From RGIG8782 sp017475895 (lineage in GTDB: Bacteria > Pseudomonadota > Alphaproteobacteria > Rickettsiales > UBA1997), in contig CAMVHP010000005.1 of the NCBI GenBank assembly GCA_947167315.1, positions 1-31,008 of the forward strand: a stretch of DNA of 31,008 nt. The letters are read 5' to 3'. This document shows positions 23,714-31,008 of this stretch, in pieces. Numbering within the stretch: the first letter of the stretch is position 1; each line of letters begins with the position of its first letter. A program made the translations under genes and the position numbers. Below the pieces are notes generated by a model. That model was not told where the DNA came from, ran no database searches, and saw nothing but the letters and a program-made list of their open reading frames with translations.

Positions 23714-24365
23714 TCTGTACCCTCAATAAAATATCGTTATAATCATTTAAAATATCAATAAAACTTGTTTTTAAAACATTAATCTTATTTTTTTTATCAT
23801 CCAATTCCGCAGTTATTGTTTCAATAGTTTTTAGTTGTGAATTATTAACTTCATCGAGTTTTTTATTTTTCTCCTCAAGAATCTTTACCGTATTAATCAA
23901 CTCTTCATTTTTTTTAGTAAAATCATCAATGTTTGTGGTTAATTCACTAATTTTACCTCTTAACATAGCTATGTCGCTGTTATTATTTTCTATAATTTTT
24001 TCTTTTTCTTCCAATTCCAAAGCAACCACCTTAAACGCAGTCATATTTTTTGTATCTATGGTATTTTTCTCTGTCGTCTCAGTCTGTAGCTTTTTTATTT
24101 CATTTTTCTGTTTACTAATTTTTATTTCCTTTTTTATAATTTTTTTCAACAGTCTATTATTTAATTTGTCAGCCTTCAGTTCACCCACATTAATTGTTTT
24201 TTTAACTTTATTTTTAGCTCTTCGGAGTGATTTATTCTCCTCCAAAAGTACATTTATCTTATCATCTTTTTCTCTGACTACACTCTTAAAAAACTTTACC
24301 AACACATCTATTGAATTAGATATCTCCTGCCTCTTAGATGATAATAAAACCTTTATGTTATCCAT
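23706..24365 (-). CDS. Coiled-coil protein, possible ZapA partner (ZauP-like)
   Basis: A 219-residue soluble protein that is almost wholly heptad-patterned coiled coil, rich in Lys, Glu, Asn and Ile, with no signal peptide or membrane segment. A first helix (about 10-32, S-I-D-V-L-V-K-F-F-K-S-V-V) precedes a basic stretch (about 47-95, many Lys) and then long continuous coils up to about residue 200. Composition gives no family match by eye. The only functional hint is position: directly upstream of, and overlapping by 8 bases, the ZapA-like gene, as with zauP-zapA in Caulobacter and the DUF4164-zapA pair in Rhizobiales. It diverges from the virB4 gene across 110 bases. A role in divisome organisation is inference. 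Confidence 0.45.
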   Translation of the reverse strand: MDNIKVLLSSKRQEISNSIDVLVKFFKSVVREKDDKINVLLEENKSLRRAKNKVKKTINVGELKADKLNNRLLKKIIKKEIKISKQKNEIKKLQTETTEKNTIDTKNMTAFKVVALELEEKEKIIENNNSDIAMLRGKISELTTNIDDFTKKNEELINTVKILEEKNKKLDEVNNSQLKTIETITAELDDKKNKINVLKTSFIDILNDYNDILLRVQNG

Positions 24366-24406
24366 AATTAAATATTGATTATTGTAATAATTGATTTATT
24401 ATACAG

Positions 24407-24418
24407 CTTATATATAAG
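24407..24418. repeat. 12-bp palindrome in the virB4/coiled-coil divergent region
   Basis: CTTATATATAAG, perfectly palindromic, 42 bases from one start and 58 from the other. It could be an operator for the divergent pair or a chance AT palindrome. A TATAAT-like -10 for the minus-strand gene lies next to it, near 24398-24403. Confidence 0.25.
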
Positions 24419-24475
24419 TTATTTTTTAATAAATTCAAGTGTTTTTATTAAAAAATTTAAAGTAATACTTTAAAA

Positions 24476-27019
24476 ATGGCAAAAGTAGAAGATAATATAA
24501 TAGATGATATATATGCGGATACTTTAGATCCAGATAAAGTTGGAGTTAATACAGATTTAATACCATACGCCTGCTACTATAATTCAACAACCATATTAAC
24601 GCAAAATATGGATCTTCTACAGACAATAAAAATACCATCATTTGTTACAAATAAATCAACCTATAGTTTTTACAGTTTAAGAGATGATTTAAACGCTACT
24701 TTTAAAAAAAATTCCAAAATAAGTGATAATCTTAACTTTTGGTTTCAAACAGTAAGAAAACCAGTTAATATAATACCAAATAACCAAAAGGATAGATTTT
24801 TTGTTTCAAATGAAGTTATGGAAAAATGGAACAAATACTATAATTGGGATAAGCAATTTGCTAACGAAATATATATAACTGTAGTAATATCACCAAAAGA
24901 AGACACTTTATCAAAGGCACTCGTATTTTTAAAAACATTAAATTTTACGCTGTACAAAAACTCAAAAATAAAAGAAATTGCAGAAATGAGCAAAACACTT
25001 GATAAAGTGGTTGCTGGAATTAGAAAAGATCTAGAAAAGTACTGCGTTGAGCTGTTAACAATAGAAAAAGGTGAAGATAACATATATTATTCGCAACATT
25101 TAAAATTTTTTTCATTACTAATTACCGGAGATAGAAATAAAGTAAAACTACCGGTTAATGAATTGTCGGAGTCTCTTATAACAAAAAAGATAGCATACGG
25201 TAGAAATATGATGCAGATCTACTCTAAAACAGAGTCGATGCATGTTGCTATAATATCATTAAAGTACTGCAATAGTATACTGCTATCACAACTGGATAAA
25301 ATAATTCAGTTGAATCAGGAAATGATAATAACACAGTCTGTTAGTTTCATAGATCCAAAACAGGTTAATGCAAGAATGTTAAAATATTTTGAAGTATTAT
25401 CCATAAATGATGATCCATACATATTAAATCTATCGGAAATTGGTTCTCTGCTACCAAAAACAGACGGTGAAGATAACAGGGTGTGTTTAAGTCAAATAAT
25501 AATACAGGTAAAAGCAAAAAATAAAGACGAGTTAAATTCAAGAGTTAATACTCTATTTAAGGTATTAGGTAAAGCTGGTATAGTGGCAGTAAAAGAGGAT
25601 TTATTTATGCCTACATTGTTTTGGAGTCAATTGCCAGCAAACTTTAATTTTATAAAAAGATTCCAACAAATACCATTAAATAATGTCTGCAATTTCACAT
25701 CATTGTTTAATTTTCCAACTGGAAAAATAAGTGGTAACTATTGGGGTGACTCTGTAATAGTGTTAAAAAGCGCACTCGAAACACCCTATTTCTTTTCGTT
25801 TCATACCGATAAAAACGGTAATAGTTTATTTATAGGACCAAAATCACTACAAAAAACAAAGTACATGAATCTGTTTCTGTTGGCTGCAACAAAACAGATT
25901 AAAAAAATGATTTACATAGATAATACCAACAGATCAAGAGTGTTCATTAATAGTCTAAATGGAAAATATTACATCATAACTAGTCAAAATAATCTAAGAA
26001 GATTGACAATAAATCCATTTCAAATGGAAAAAAGACCTGAAAACATAGAATTTATTAAAAATTGGCTATATACCATAATAAAAAGACACGATGACGGAAT
26101 GGTCGGTATTGACAATAGTGAAACAAACATGGAACTTGAGTGGCAACAGCTGGAAAAGATAATTGATGACAGAATAAACGATATAGGTAAAATTGGTGAT
26201 GTACTAGATATAGCAAAACAAGAAAAATTTGCAGAAATATATAATGTATTGGAAAAGTGGGCTAGCCCAACCGGCTATGGACTCATATTTAATAGAGATA
26301 CAACCGTTGATTTATTCAAGGATAAGGAAGATGTAATTGGAATAAATTTAAATACAATAGTTAATAATGAAGAATTAAAAATTGCTGTATTTGATTATAT
26401 ACTCCATAATATAATACAAAAGGCAACCGGCGAGCCCACAATCTTAGCAATCGATGAAGGTTGGTTGCTTTTTGATAATTCATACTTTGCCGATAGGTTA
26501 TCAACCATATTTAAACAATTATACAGTAAAAATGTCGCCGTCATAATGACCACAAGCGGAGCAGATAGTTATGAAACAAGTAATATTCAACTGTCAGTGA
26601 GACAGATATTTCCAACACAAATATTGTTACCAAACCTAAAAACCACGATATACCAGAAAAAGATATTTGACATAAGTGAAGAGGAGTCAAGAATACTATC
26701 CATAATGAAAGAAGAAAACGGAACTATACTAATAAAAAGTAACGGAAATACTGTCGTATCGAGCGTTAATCTGGAATTTTTAACCGAAGAGGAAAGAACG
26801 ATATTAACCAGCAATAATTTAAGTGTAAACATAATGTTAAAAGCTAAAGAGTTGATAAATTCACCAAAGGCGGAAAATTGGCTACCATTAATGTTTACTT
26901 TGATGAAAAATTATAAAAAGATTAAGTTTGAAGAAAAGCAGAGAGAACAGGAGAAGAGGCAGATTAAGTTTGAAGAAGCAAAACAAAACAGCGACAATAA
27001 TGCTATACTAAAGGCTTAA
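24476..27019 (+). CDS. virB4: VirB4-family type IV secretion ATPase with degenerate P-loop (RvhB4-II-like)
   Basis: VirB4 is the conserved AAA+-like ATPase of type IV secretion systems, at the inner membrane. The 847-residue protein has the long N-terminal CagE/TrbE/VirB-type domain (about 20-410) and a C-terminal ATPase domain. The Walker A position reads G-P-K-S-L-Q-K-T (454-461): the expected fourth and sixth glycines are Ser and Gln, while Lys460 and Thr461 remain. Walker B is normal (I-L-A-I-D-E-G-W, 656-663). The usual T-Q after the next strand is T-S in M-T-T-S-G-A-D. A charged helix ends the protein. Rickettsiales carry two VirB4 copies, the second (RvhB4-II) with eroded ATPase motifs, and this matches. 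It stands apart from other vir genes, followed one base later by a methyltransferase. F-type TraC is less likely because no tra genes are near. Confidence 0.82.
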   Translation: MAKVEDNIIDDIYADTLDPDKVGVNTDLIPYACYYNSTTILTQNMDLLQTIKIPSFVTNKSTYSFYSLRDDLNATFKKNSKISDNLNFWFQTVRKPVNIIPNNQKDRFFVSNEVMEKWNKYYNWDKQFANEIYITVVISPKEDTLSKALVFLKTLNFTLYKNSKIKEIAEMSKTLDKVVAGIRKDLEKYCVELLTIEKGEDNIYYSQHLKFFSLLITGDRNKVKLPVNELSESLITKKIAYGRNMMQIYSKTESMHVAIISLKYCNSILLSQLDKIIQLNQEMIITQSVSFIDPKQVNARMLKYFEVLSINDDPYILNLSEIGSLLPKTDGEDNRVCLSQIIIQVKAKNKDELNSRVNTLFKVLGKAGIVAVKEDLFMPTLFWSQLPANFNFIKRFQQIPLNNVCNFTSLFNFPTGKISGNYWGDSVIVLKSALETPYFFSFHTDKNGNSLFIGPKSLQKTKYMNLFLLAATKQIKKMIYIDNTNRSRVFINSLNGKYYIITSQNNLRRLTINPFQMEKRPENIEFIKNWLYTIIKRHDDGMVGIDNSETNMELEWQQLEKIIDDRINDIGKIGDVLDIAKQEKFAEIYNVLEKWASPTGYGLIFNRDTTVDLFKDKEDVIGINLNTIVNNEELKIAVFDYILHNIIQKATGEPTILAIDEGWLLFDNSYFADRLSTIFKQLYSKNVAVIMTTSGADSYETSNIQLSVRQIFPTQILLPNLKTTIYQKKIFDISEEESRILSIMKEENGTILIKSNGNTVVSSVNLEFLTEEERTILTSNNLSVNIMLKAKELINSPKAENWLPLMFTLMKNYKKIKFEEKQREQEKRQIKFEEAKQNSDNNAILKA

Positions 27020-27020
27020 T

Positions 27021-27707
27021 ATGTTTAATATACTTGATATTTTTAATAAAAAAAATCTTTTTTCCTACAATAGAGACAGTTTTGTTTTAAATACTCCAAG
27101 CTACAGATGTTTCAACTATTTATATGAAGATATAAATGTTAATGATTTTGCCATATTAGCTAGGGAAAATTATTTAAACAAAGACTATGAAAACAATGTT
27201 TACATAGATTATGATTACAACATGATTTATGACATTATAAACGACAGTATCATAAGAAATTTAACCGGAGTAAATTGTATAAATCTAGCCAGTGGTGGCG
27301 GTAAAATTATATTTTTAATGTCTATGATATACCCATTTGTTAAATTTGTTGGTGTGGAAAACATGTTTGAATTATATGAGTTATCAAGAAAAATATTAAA
27401 AAAATTTAGAGAAAGTGAGTTTTCAAATACAATAAAATATAAAGATATAAGTTTTTTTAACAAAAGTCTATTGTCGGCAAAACTTGAAGATAAAAATCTT
27501 ATAATACTAGATTATAACAACACAAATGATATATTTAATGGTATGATGGAAAATAAAATCATTAGGGAAGTAAAAGCTGACGCCACCATAATAAAACTAC
27601 TAACTCCATTTAAGAAAAATGTTTCTCTTAAACTACTAAAAATAAAGACTTTATTAGATATCAAAAATAATAAAGTCCTTGTGTATTACTATAAGAAAAC
27701 CAATTAG
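27021..27707 (+). CDS. Predicted class I SAM-dependent methyltransferase with Dot1-like motifs
   Basis: A 228-residue protein without signal peptide or membrane helix. Residues about 85-117 form a Rossmann motif I: C-I-N-L-A-S-G-G-G-K-I, a hydrophobic helix, then F-V-G-V-E, whose Glu would bind the SAM ribose. Further on come Y-K-D-I-S-F-F and a motif IV-like strand L-I-I-L-D-Y-N-N-T. The order and spacing (glycine loop, G-V-E, then a strand ending in N-N, then K-L-L-T-P-F) resemble the Dot1 family of lysine methyltransferases, though general bacterial methyltransferases can look alike. The N-terminal 70 residues hold no recognised domain. The start is one base after the virB4 stop, so the genes are coupled. 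Substrate is unknown. The stop overlaps the convergent alaS stop by 4 bases. Confidence 0.6.
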   Translation: MFNILDIFNKKNLFSYNRDSFVLNTPSYRCFNYLYEDINVNDFAILARENYLNKDYENNVYIDYDYNMIYDIINDSIIRNLTGVNCINLASGGGKIIFLMSMIYPFVKFVGVENMFELYELSRKILKKFRESEFSNTIKYKDISFFNKSLLSAKLEDKNLIILDYNNTNDIFNGMMENKIIREVKADATIIKLLTPFKKNVSLKLLKIKTLLDIKNNKVLVYYYKKTN

Positions 27708-30322
27708 TTAATTAATTTAATTATATTATCCAATTCCACAAATTTTTCAATGCTACCCATTGAAAAGTTAACCACACCACCACCCTTACCACCTAGTTTT
27801 TTAAACAAATCTACCGCATTAATACCATCGGTTAAATCTTTGGAAATACTAACTATTAAAACATACTTATTTTCATTTTTAACAACAGCTGAAATTACTG
27901 ATTTTTCAGCATATTTTGTATTTTGCCAATGTATTATAACCTGTTTTAAATCCTGTGGATTAACGTTTTCTAAATTCTTATGTAGAAATAAAATATCATT
28001 AACCTCTTTCTCATCAAATTTTATGTCGTTTAGTTTTGATTTTTCAAGATCATTTATTTTTTTTCTAAAATCCTTATTTTCTTTAATGAGACCTTCTACT
28101 TTACTGGCCACTCCATCAAATGAAATCTTAAAATTATTCGCAAGATCATCAACTATTTTAATTTTTTCGTTTACATAATCCAAAGCCTCTAAACCGGTTA
28201 AAGCCTCAATTCTTCTAATTCCAGAAGCTATGGACTCCTCCTTTACAATTTTAAAAAATCCAATATCTCCAGTTCTTTCAACATGTGTGCCACCACATAA
28301 CTCCACAGAACAAAATTCAGTACCATTTTTATTATCATAATTACCCATAGAAACAACTCTCACAACATCTCCATACTTTTCATTAAACAAAGCCATAGCG
28401 CCGGTTTTTTTTGCTTCGTCAATGTTCATATATTCAACTTTTGTTTTTGTATTGTTTATTATAACTGTATTTACTATCTTTTCTGCCTCTCTCAACACAT
28501 CATCAGCTATTAATCCATTATAGGAAACATCAAATCTCAATCTTTTATCGTCCACATACGATCCCTTCTGATTTACATTATCACCCAACAACTGTTTTAG
28601 AGCAAAATGCAACAGATGCGTTGCTGAATGATTTGCTGTTATTTTACTTCTTCTTAGTTTATCAACACCTAAATTTACACTATCACCAACCTTAAAACTT
28701 CCCATTTCCACAAAACCTTTGTGTATTATAATTCCTCCGGTGGTTTTTATTGTACTGTTTACCTGTATTATTGAACACGGTAATTTAACGGATCCATTTT
28801 TATCCACAAGCATAATCACTCCACTATCTCCAACCTGTCCTCCGGATTCGCCATAGAAACAAGTATTATCCATGACAATTTCTATATTATCTCCCTCCTG
28901 TACTTCATCTACAAAACTATTATCCTTTATAAGTTTTAATATCTTACCATTGTCAACAATTTTCTCATATCCGGTAAATTTCGTTTTTTCTTCAATTTTT
29001 AAATACAATTCGTTCACCTGTTTATCACCGGAACCAACCCAATTTATTTTTGACCTTTCCTTTTGTTTTTTCATGGCATCATCAAATTGTTTTGTATCAA
29101 TCTCTATGTTTTTTTCCTTCAAAATCATCTGCGTTAAATCCAGAGGAAAACCATATGTATCATACAAAATGAACGCAACATTTCCATCAAATAATTTATC
29201 ATCACTCTTTAAAAACTTTTCAACCTCTTCATTTAATAACTTTAGTCCCTTATCAAGCGTAGCCCTAAACCTCTCCTCCTCTATTTTCAGTGTATCCATT
29301 ATTAAAGTTTCTCTTTCCTTTAATTCTGGATATGAATCTCCCATCAGATCAACTAAAGACGGAACAAGTTTATACATAGATACAGAACTACAACCCAACT
29401 TATGAATCTGTAGCATTGCCCTTCGCATAATTCTTCTTAAAACATATCCTCTACCCTCATTTGATGGTAAAACGCCATCAGCCACAAGAAAACTTGAACT
29501 TCTCAAATGATCAGCAATTATTCTATGACAAAAAATATCACCATCACCAATTATATTTTTTGAATTGTCTATTAACTTTTTAAATAAATCTATTTCAAAA
29601 TTATTATGAACTCCCTGCAGAACAGCGGCTATTCTTTCAAGCCCCATACCCGTATCAATGTTTTTACTTGGTAATTCTTCCAAGTCACCCTTGTCATTTC
29701 TATTAAATTGCGTAAAAACTAAATTCCAAATTTCTATGTATCTGTCGCCATCCTCTTCAGGTGTACCCGGCAAACCGCCAGCAATCTCTGGACCATGATC
29801 ATAAAATATTTCACTACAAGGACCACAGGGACCTGTGTTTCCCATTTCCCAAAAATTATCTTTTAGACGAATTATTCTATCTTCCGGTAATCCAACAATA
29901 TCTTTCCAAATGTTGTATGCTTCATTATCATCCTGATAAACAGTTGCCACTAATCTTTCTTTTGATAACATTAAATCATTTGTTAAAAATTCCCACGCCC
30001 AAGTTATTGCCTCTTTTTTAAAATAATCACCAAAGGAAAAATTACCTAACATTTCAAAAAATGTATGGTGTCTAGCGGTATAACCAACGTTATCTAAATC
30101 GTTATGCTTACCACCGGCTCTAACACATTTTTGTGCACTTACTGCTTTTGTAAATTTTGGTTTCTCTATTCCTCTATAATAGTTCTTAAATTGAACCATA
30201 CCGGCATTAGTAAACAATAATGTTGGATCGTCCGGAACTAAACTAGAAGATTTAACAACTTTACAACCTTTTTTTTGAAAAAAATTTAAATACTTTTCTC
30301 TTATCTCATTAACCGTAAACAT
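27704..30322 (-). CDS. alaS: Alanyl-tRNA synthetase
   Basis: Charges tRNA-Ala and hydrolyses mischarged Ser- and Gly-tRNA. From this start it has 872 residues, normal for the family. The catalytic domain has P-T-L-L-F-T-N-A-G-M-x-Q-F-K, A-x-K-C-V-R-A-G-G-K-H-N-D-L, F-F-E-M-L-G-N-F-S-F-G-D-Y and G-P-C-G-P-C-S-E. The editing domain has zinc ligands His565 and His569 (H-S-A-T-H-L-L-H) and Cys676 and His680 (C-G-G-T-H). The C-Ala tail contains L-G-G-K-G-G-G. A second in-frame ATG six codons upstream (30340) is possible, but M-F-T-V-N-E-I-R matches the usual family start better. A good promoter lies at 30361-30389. It is convergent with, and overlaps by 4 bases, the methyltransferase gene. Confidence 0.97.
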   Translation of the reverse strand: MFTVNEIREKYLNFFQKKGCKVVKSSSLVPDDPTLLFTNAGMVQFKNYYRGIEKPKFTKAVSAQKCVRAGGKHNDLDNVGYTARHHTFFEMLGNFSFGDYFKKEAITWAWEFLTNDLMLSKERLVATVYQDDNEAYNIWKDIVGLPEDRIIRLKDNFWEMGNTGPCGPCSEIFYDHGPEIAGGLPGTPEEDGDRYIEIWNLVFTQFNRNDKGDLEELPSKNIDTGMGLERIAAVLQGVHNNFEIDLFKKLIDNSKNIIGDGDIFCHRIIADHLRSSSFLVADGVLPSNEGRGYVLRRIMRRAMLQIHKLGCSSVSMYKLVPSLVDLMGDSYPELKERETLIMDTLKIEEERFRATLDKGLKLLNEEVEKFLKSDDKLFDGNVAFILYDTYGFPLDLTQMILKEKNIEIDTKQFDDAMKKQKERSKINWVGSGDKQVNELYLKIEEKTKFTGYEKIVDNGKILKLIKDNSFVDEVQEGDNIEIVMDNTCFYGESGGQVGDSGVIMLVDKNGSVKLPCSIIQVNSTIKTTGGIIIHKGFVEMGSFKVGDSVNLGVDKLRRSKITANHSATHLLHFALKQLLGDNVNQKGSYVDDKRLRFDVSYNGLIADDVLREAEKIVNTVIINNTKTKVEYMNIDEAKKTGAMALFNEKYGDVVRVVSMGNYDNKNGTEFCSVELCGGTHVERTGDIGFFKIVKEESIASGIRRIEALTGLEALDYVNEKIKIVDDLANNFKISFDGVASKVEGLIKENKDFRKKINDLEKSKLNDIKFDEKEVNDILFLHKNLENVNPQDLKQVIIHWQNTKYAEKSVISAVVKNENKYVLIVSISKDLTDGINAVDLFKKLGGKGGGVVNFSMGSIEKFVELDNIIKLIN

Positions 30323-30360
30323 ATAAATACACAAAAACATAATTAATACAGTTGATTTTT

Positions 30361-30389
30361 ATAATATACTTGTTTTTTTATTTTGTCAA
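30361..30389 (-). promoter_or_regulatory. Predicted sigma70-type promoter for alaS
   Basis: On the minus strand TTGACA (30384-30389), an ideal 17-base spacer and TATTAT (30361-30366). Transcription would start near 30354, about 32 bases before the chosen ATG. It is the best consensus promoter in the window. Confidence 0.7.
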
Positions 30390-30478
30390 TTGTTGCTTCC
30401 GACTATTTTCTCAAAAAATATCCTATTGAAAATAAAATATTTAATTATAGAATGTTATCGTAAAATAATATTGCAAAA

Positions 30479-30922
30479 ATGAAAAGCAAAAAAACGGGAG
30501 CAACAATAACTCTCAATAATCAGTACATAAAAGATTTATCTTTTGAAAATCCCAAAGCACCGGAAGTTTATACATATAAAAATATAACTCCAAATGTAGG
30601 TGTTTCCATTGATTTAAATGCCACAAAACTACAAAATGAAGTGTTTGAAAGCGAAATTGTTATAAACATCGAAGCGAAAACTGAAGATAAAACACTTTTT
30701 ATAATAGAATTGGTTTATGCAGGTATTTTTACAATTAAAGATGTTGGAGATGATTTAATACAGGAAAATTTATTTATTGACTGCCCTACATTAATTTTCC
30801 CATTTGCTAGAGGTATAATAGCGGAAACAATAATGAAAGCTGGTTTTCCTCCGGTTATGATGGACATGATTGATTTCGAAGAACTATACAATTCTAAGAA
30901 GGGTTCAATACAAAAACAATAA
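30479..30922 (+). CDS. secB: Protein-export chaperone SecB
   Basis: Tetrameric cytoplasmic chaperone that holds preproteins unfolded and passes them to SecA for export. The 147-residue protein has the family pattern: Q-Y-I-K-D-L-S-F-E-N-P (20-30) after a polar N-terminus, a long acidic strand region (N-I-E-A-K-T), L-V-Y-A-G-I-F, then C-P-T-L-I-F-P-F-A-R near residue 100 and a P-P-V segment, ending in a short acidic/polar tail that contacts SecA. It fits the exported and outer-membrane proteins encoded elsewhere in the window. It is divergent from alaS across about 156 bases. No ribosome site is visible and its own -10/-35 is uncertain (TTGAAA near 30425 with a poor spacing). Confidence 0.95.
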   Translation: MKSKKTGATITLNNQYIKDLSFENPKAPEVYTYKNITPNVGVSIDLNATKLQNEVFESEIVINIEAKTEDKTLFIIELVYAGIFTIKDVGDDLIQENLFIDCPTLIFPFARGIIAETIMKAGFPPVMMDMIDFEELYNSKKGSIQKQ

Positions 30923-30926
30923 AGAT

Positions 30927-31008
30927 ATGATAAATAAAAAAAACATTAAGAATTTGCTATTGAATGAAATAGAAAATTACATTGTCTTGTATGAAGATGG
31001 GAGCAGTC
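30927..31008 (+). CDS. Unidentified gene start, 3' partial
   Basis: An open frame begins with ATG four bases after the secB stop and runs off the window edge (27 complete codons). It starts M-I-N-K-K-N-I-K-N-L-L and is Lys/Asn-rich, with no recognisable motif. The position suggests co-transcription with secB. Too little is visible to name it. Confidence 0.4.
   Translation, partial: MINKKNIKNLLLNEIENYIVLYEDGSS

Noticed and set aside
23929..24378. A 149-codon Phe/Ser-rich open frame opposite the coiled-coil gene
   Set aside because: It is the complement of a Lys/Glu/Asn-rich coding sequence, which always reads as hydrophobic. The coiled-coil frame has a consistent heptad pattern and overlaps zapA in operon fashion.
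24476..27019. Conjugative (F-type TraC) element
   Set aside because: No tra, relaxase, integrase, repeats or att-like sites flank it. Housekeeping genes lie on both sides.
27750..30021. Several open frames of 86 to 177 codons on the + strand inside alaS
   Set aside because: They are antisense to a complete alaS and contain Ser/Phe/Leu-rich shadow sequence with no domain.
1..31008. CRISPR array, insertion sequence or prophage
   Set aside because: No regularly spaced repeats, transposase, integrase or phage structural genes are visible on either strand.

Overview
The window is an AT-rich (roughly 30% G+C by eye), gene-dense stretch of a Gram-negative bacterial chromosome. Gene content points to Alphaproteobacteria and probably Rickettsiales. 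The main evidence is a VirB4-family secretion ATPase with a damaged P-loop, resembling the second divergent VirB4 (RvhB4-II) of the Rickettsiales vir-homolog type IV secretion system, together with a ZapA-like/coiled-coil pair, a plain housekeeping set and very short intergenic gaps. LpxR, a family-8 glycosyltransferase and an LpoB-like protein suggest a cell that keeps both lipopolysaccharide and peptidoglycan. That argues against an Anaplasma/Ehrlichia-type envelope. The placement is inference; there is no rRNA in the window.

Layout. 1-3705 (+): envelope lipoprotein cluster with two LPP20-like proteins (the first cut by the window edge), an LpoB-like protein, an intrinsic terminator, then a COG3014-like lipoprotein. 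3726-5423 (-): DUF3943 protein and lipid A deacylase LpxR as a two-gene unit, divergent from a class IIIB Mg2+ P-type ATPase (5649-8267, +). 8462-9683 (+): a small beta-barrel outer-membrane protein and a glutathione peroxidase, each with its own promoter. 9694-13362 (-): GT8 glycosyltransferase, RNase PH, cysteine desulfurase and an MTA/SAH nucleosidase-like protein. 13462-19543 (+): apparent four-gene operon ftsH, exported cyclophilin, KE-rich single-pass membrane protein, P-type IIA-like cation ATPase. 19534-24365 (-): OmpR-type response regulator, folC, mnmA, rpmB, zapA-like and a coiled-coil partner. 24476-27707 (+): degenerate VirB4 followed one base later by a methyltransferase with Dot1-like motifs. 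27704-30322 (-): alaS. 30479-31008 (+): secB and the start of an unidentified gene.

How the genes fit together. Much of the window concerns the envelope: peptidoglycan synthase activation, lipid A trimming, sugar transfer, outer-membrane proteins, SecB export, FtsH membrane quality control and cation pumping. A second theme is sulfur and translation: IscS supplies sulfur that MnmA needs for tRNA thiolation, with L28, AlaRS and RNase PH nearby. The most unusual parts are the VirB4-methyltransferase pair, the ftsH/PPIase/P-type ATPase operon, and the LpxR-DUF3943/Mg2+ pump divergent locus. No tRNA, rRNA, CRISPR array, insertion sequence or prophage is visible, and no gene-free stretch exceeds about 230 bases.
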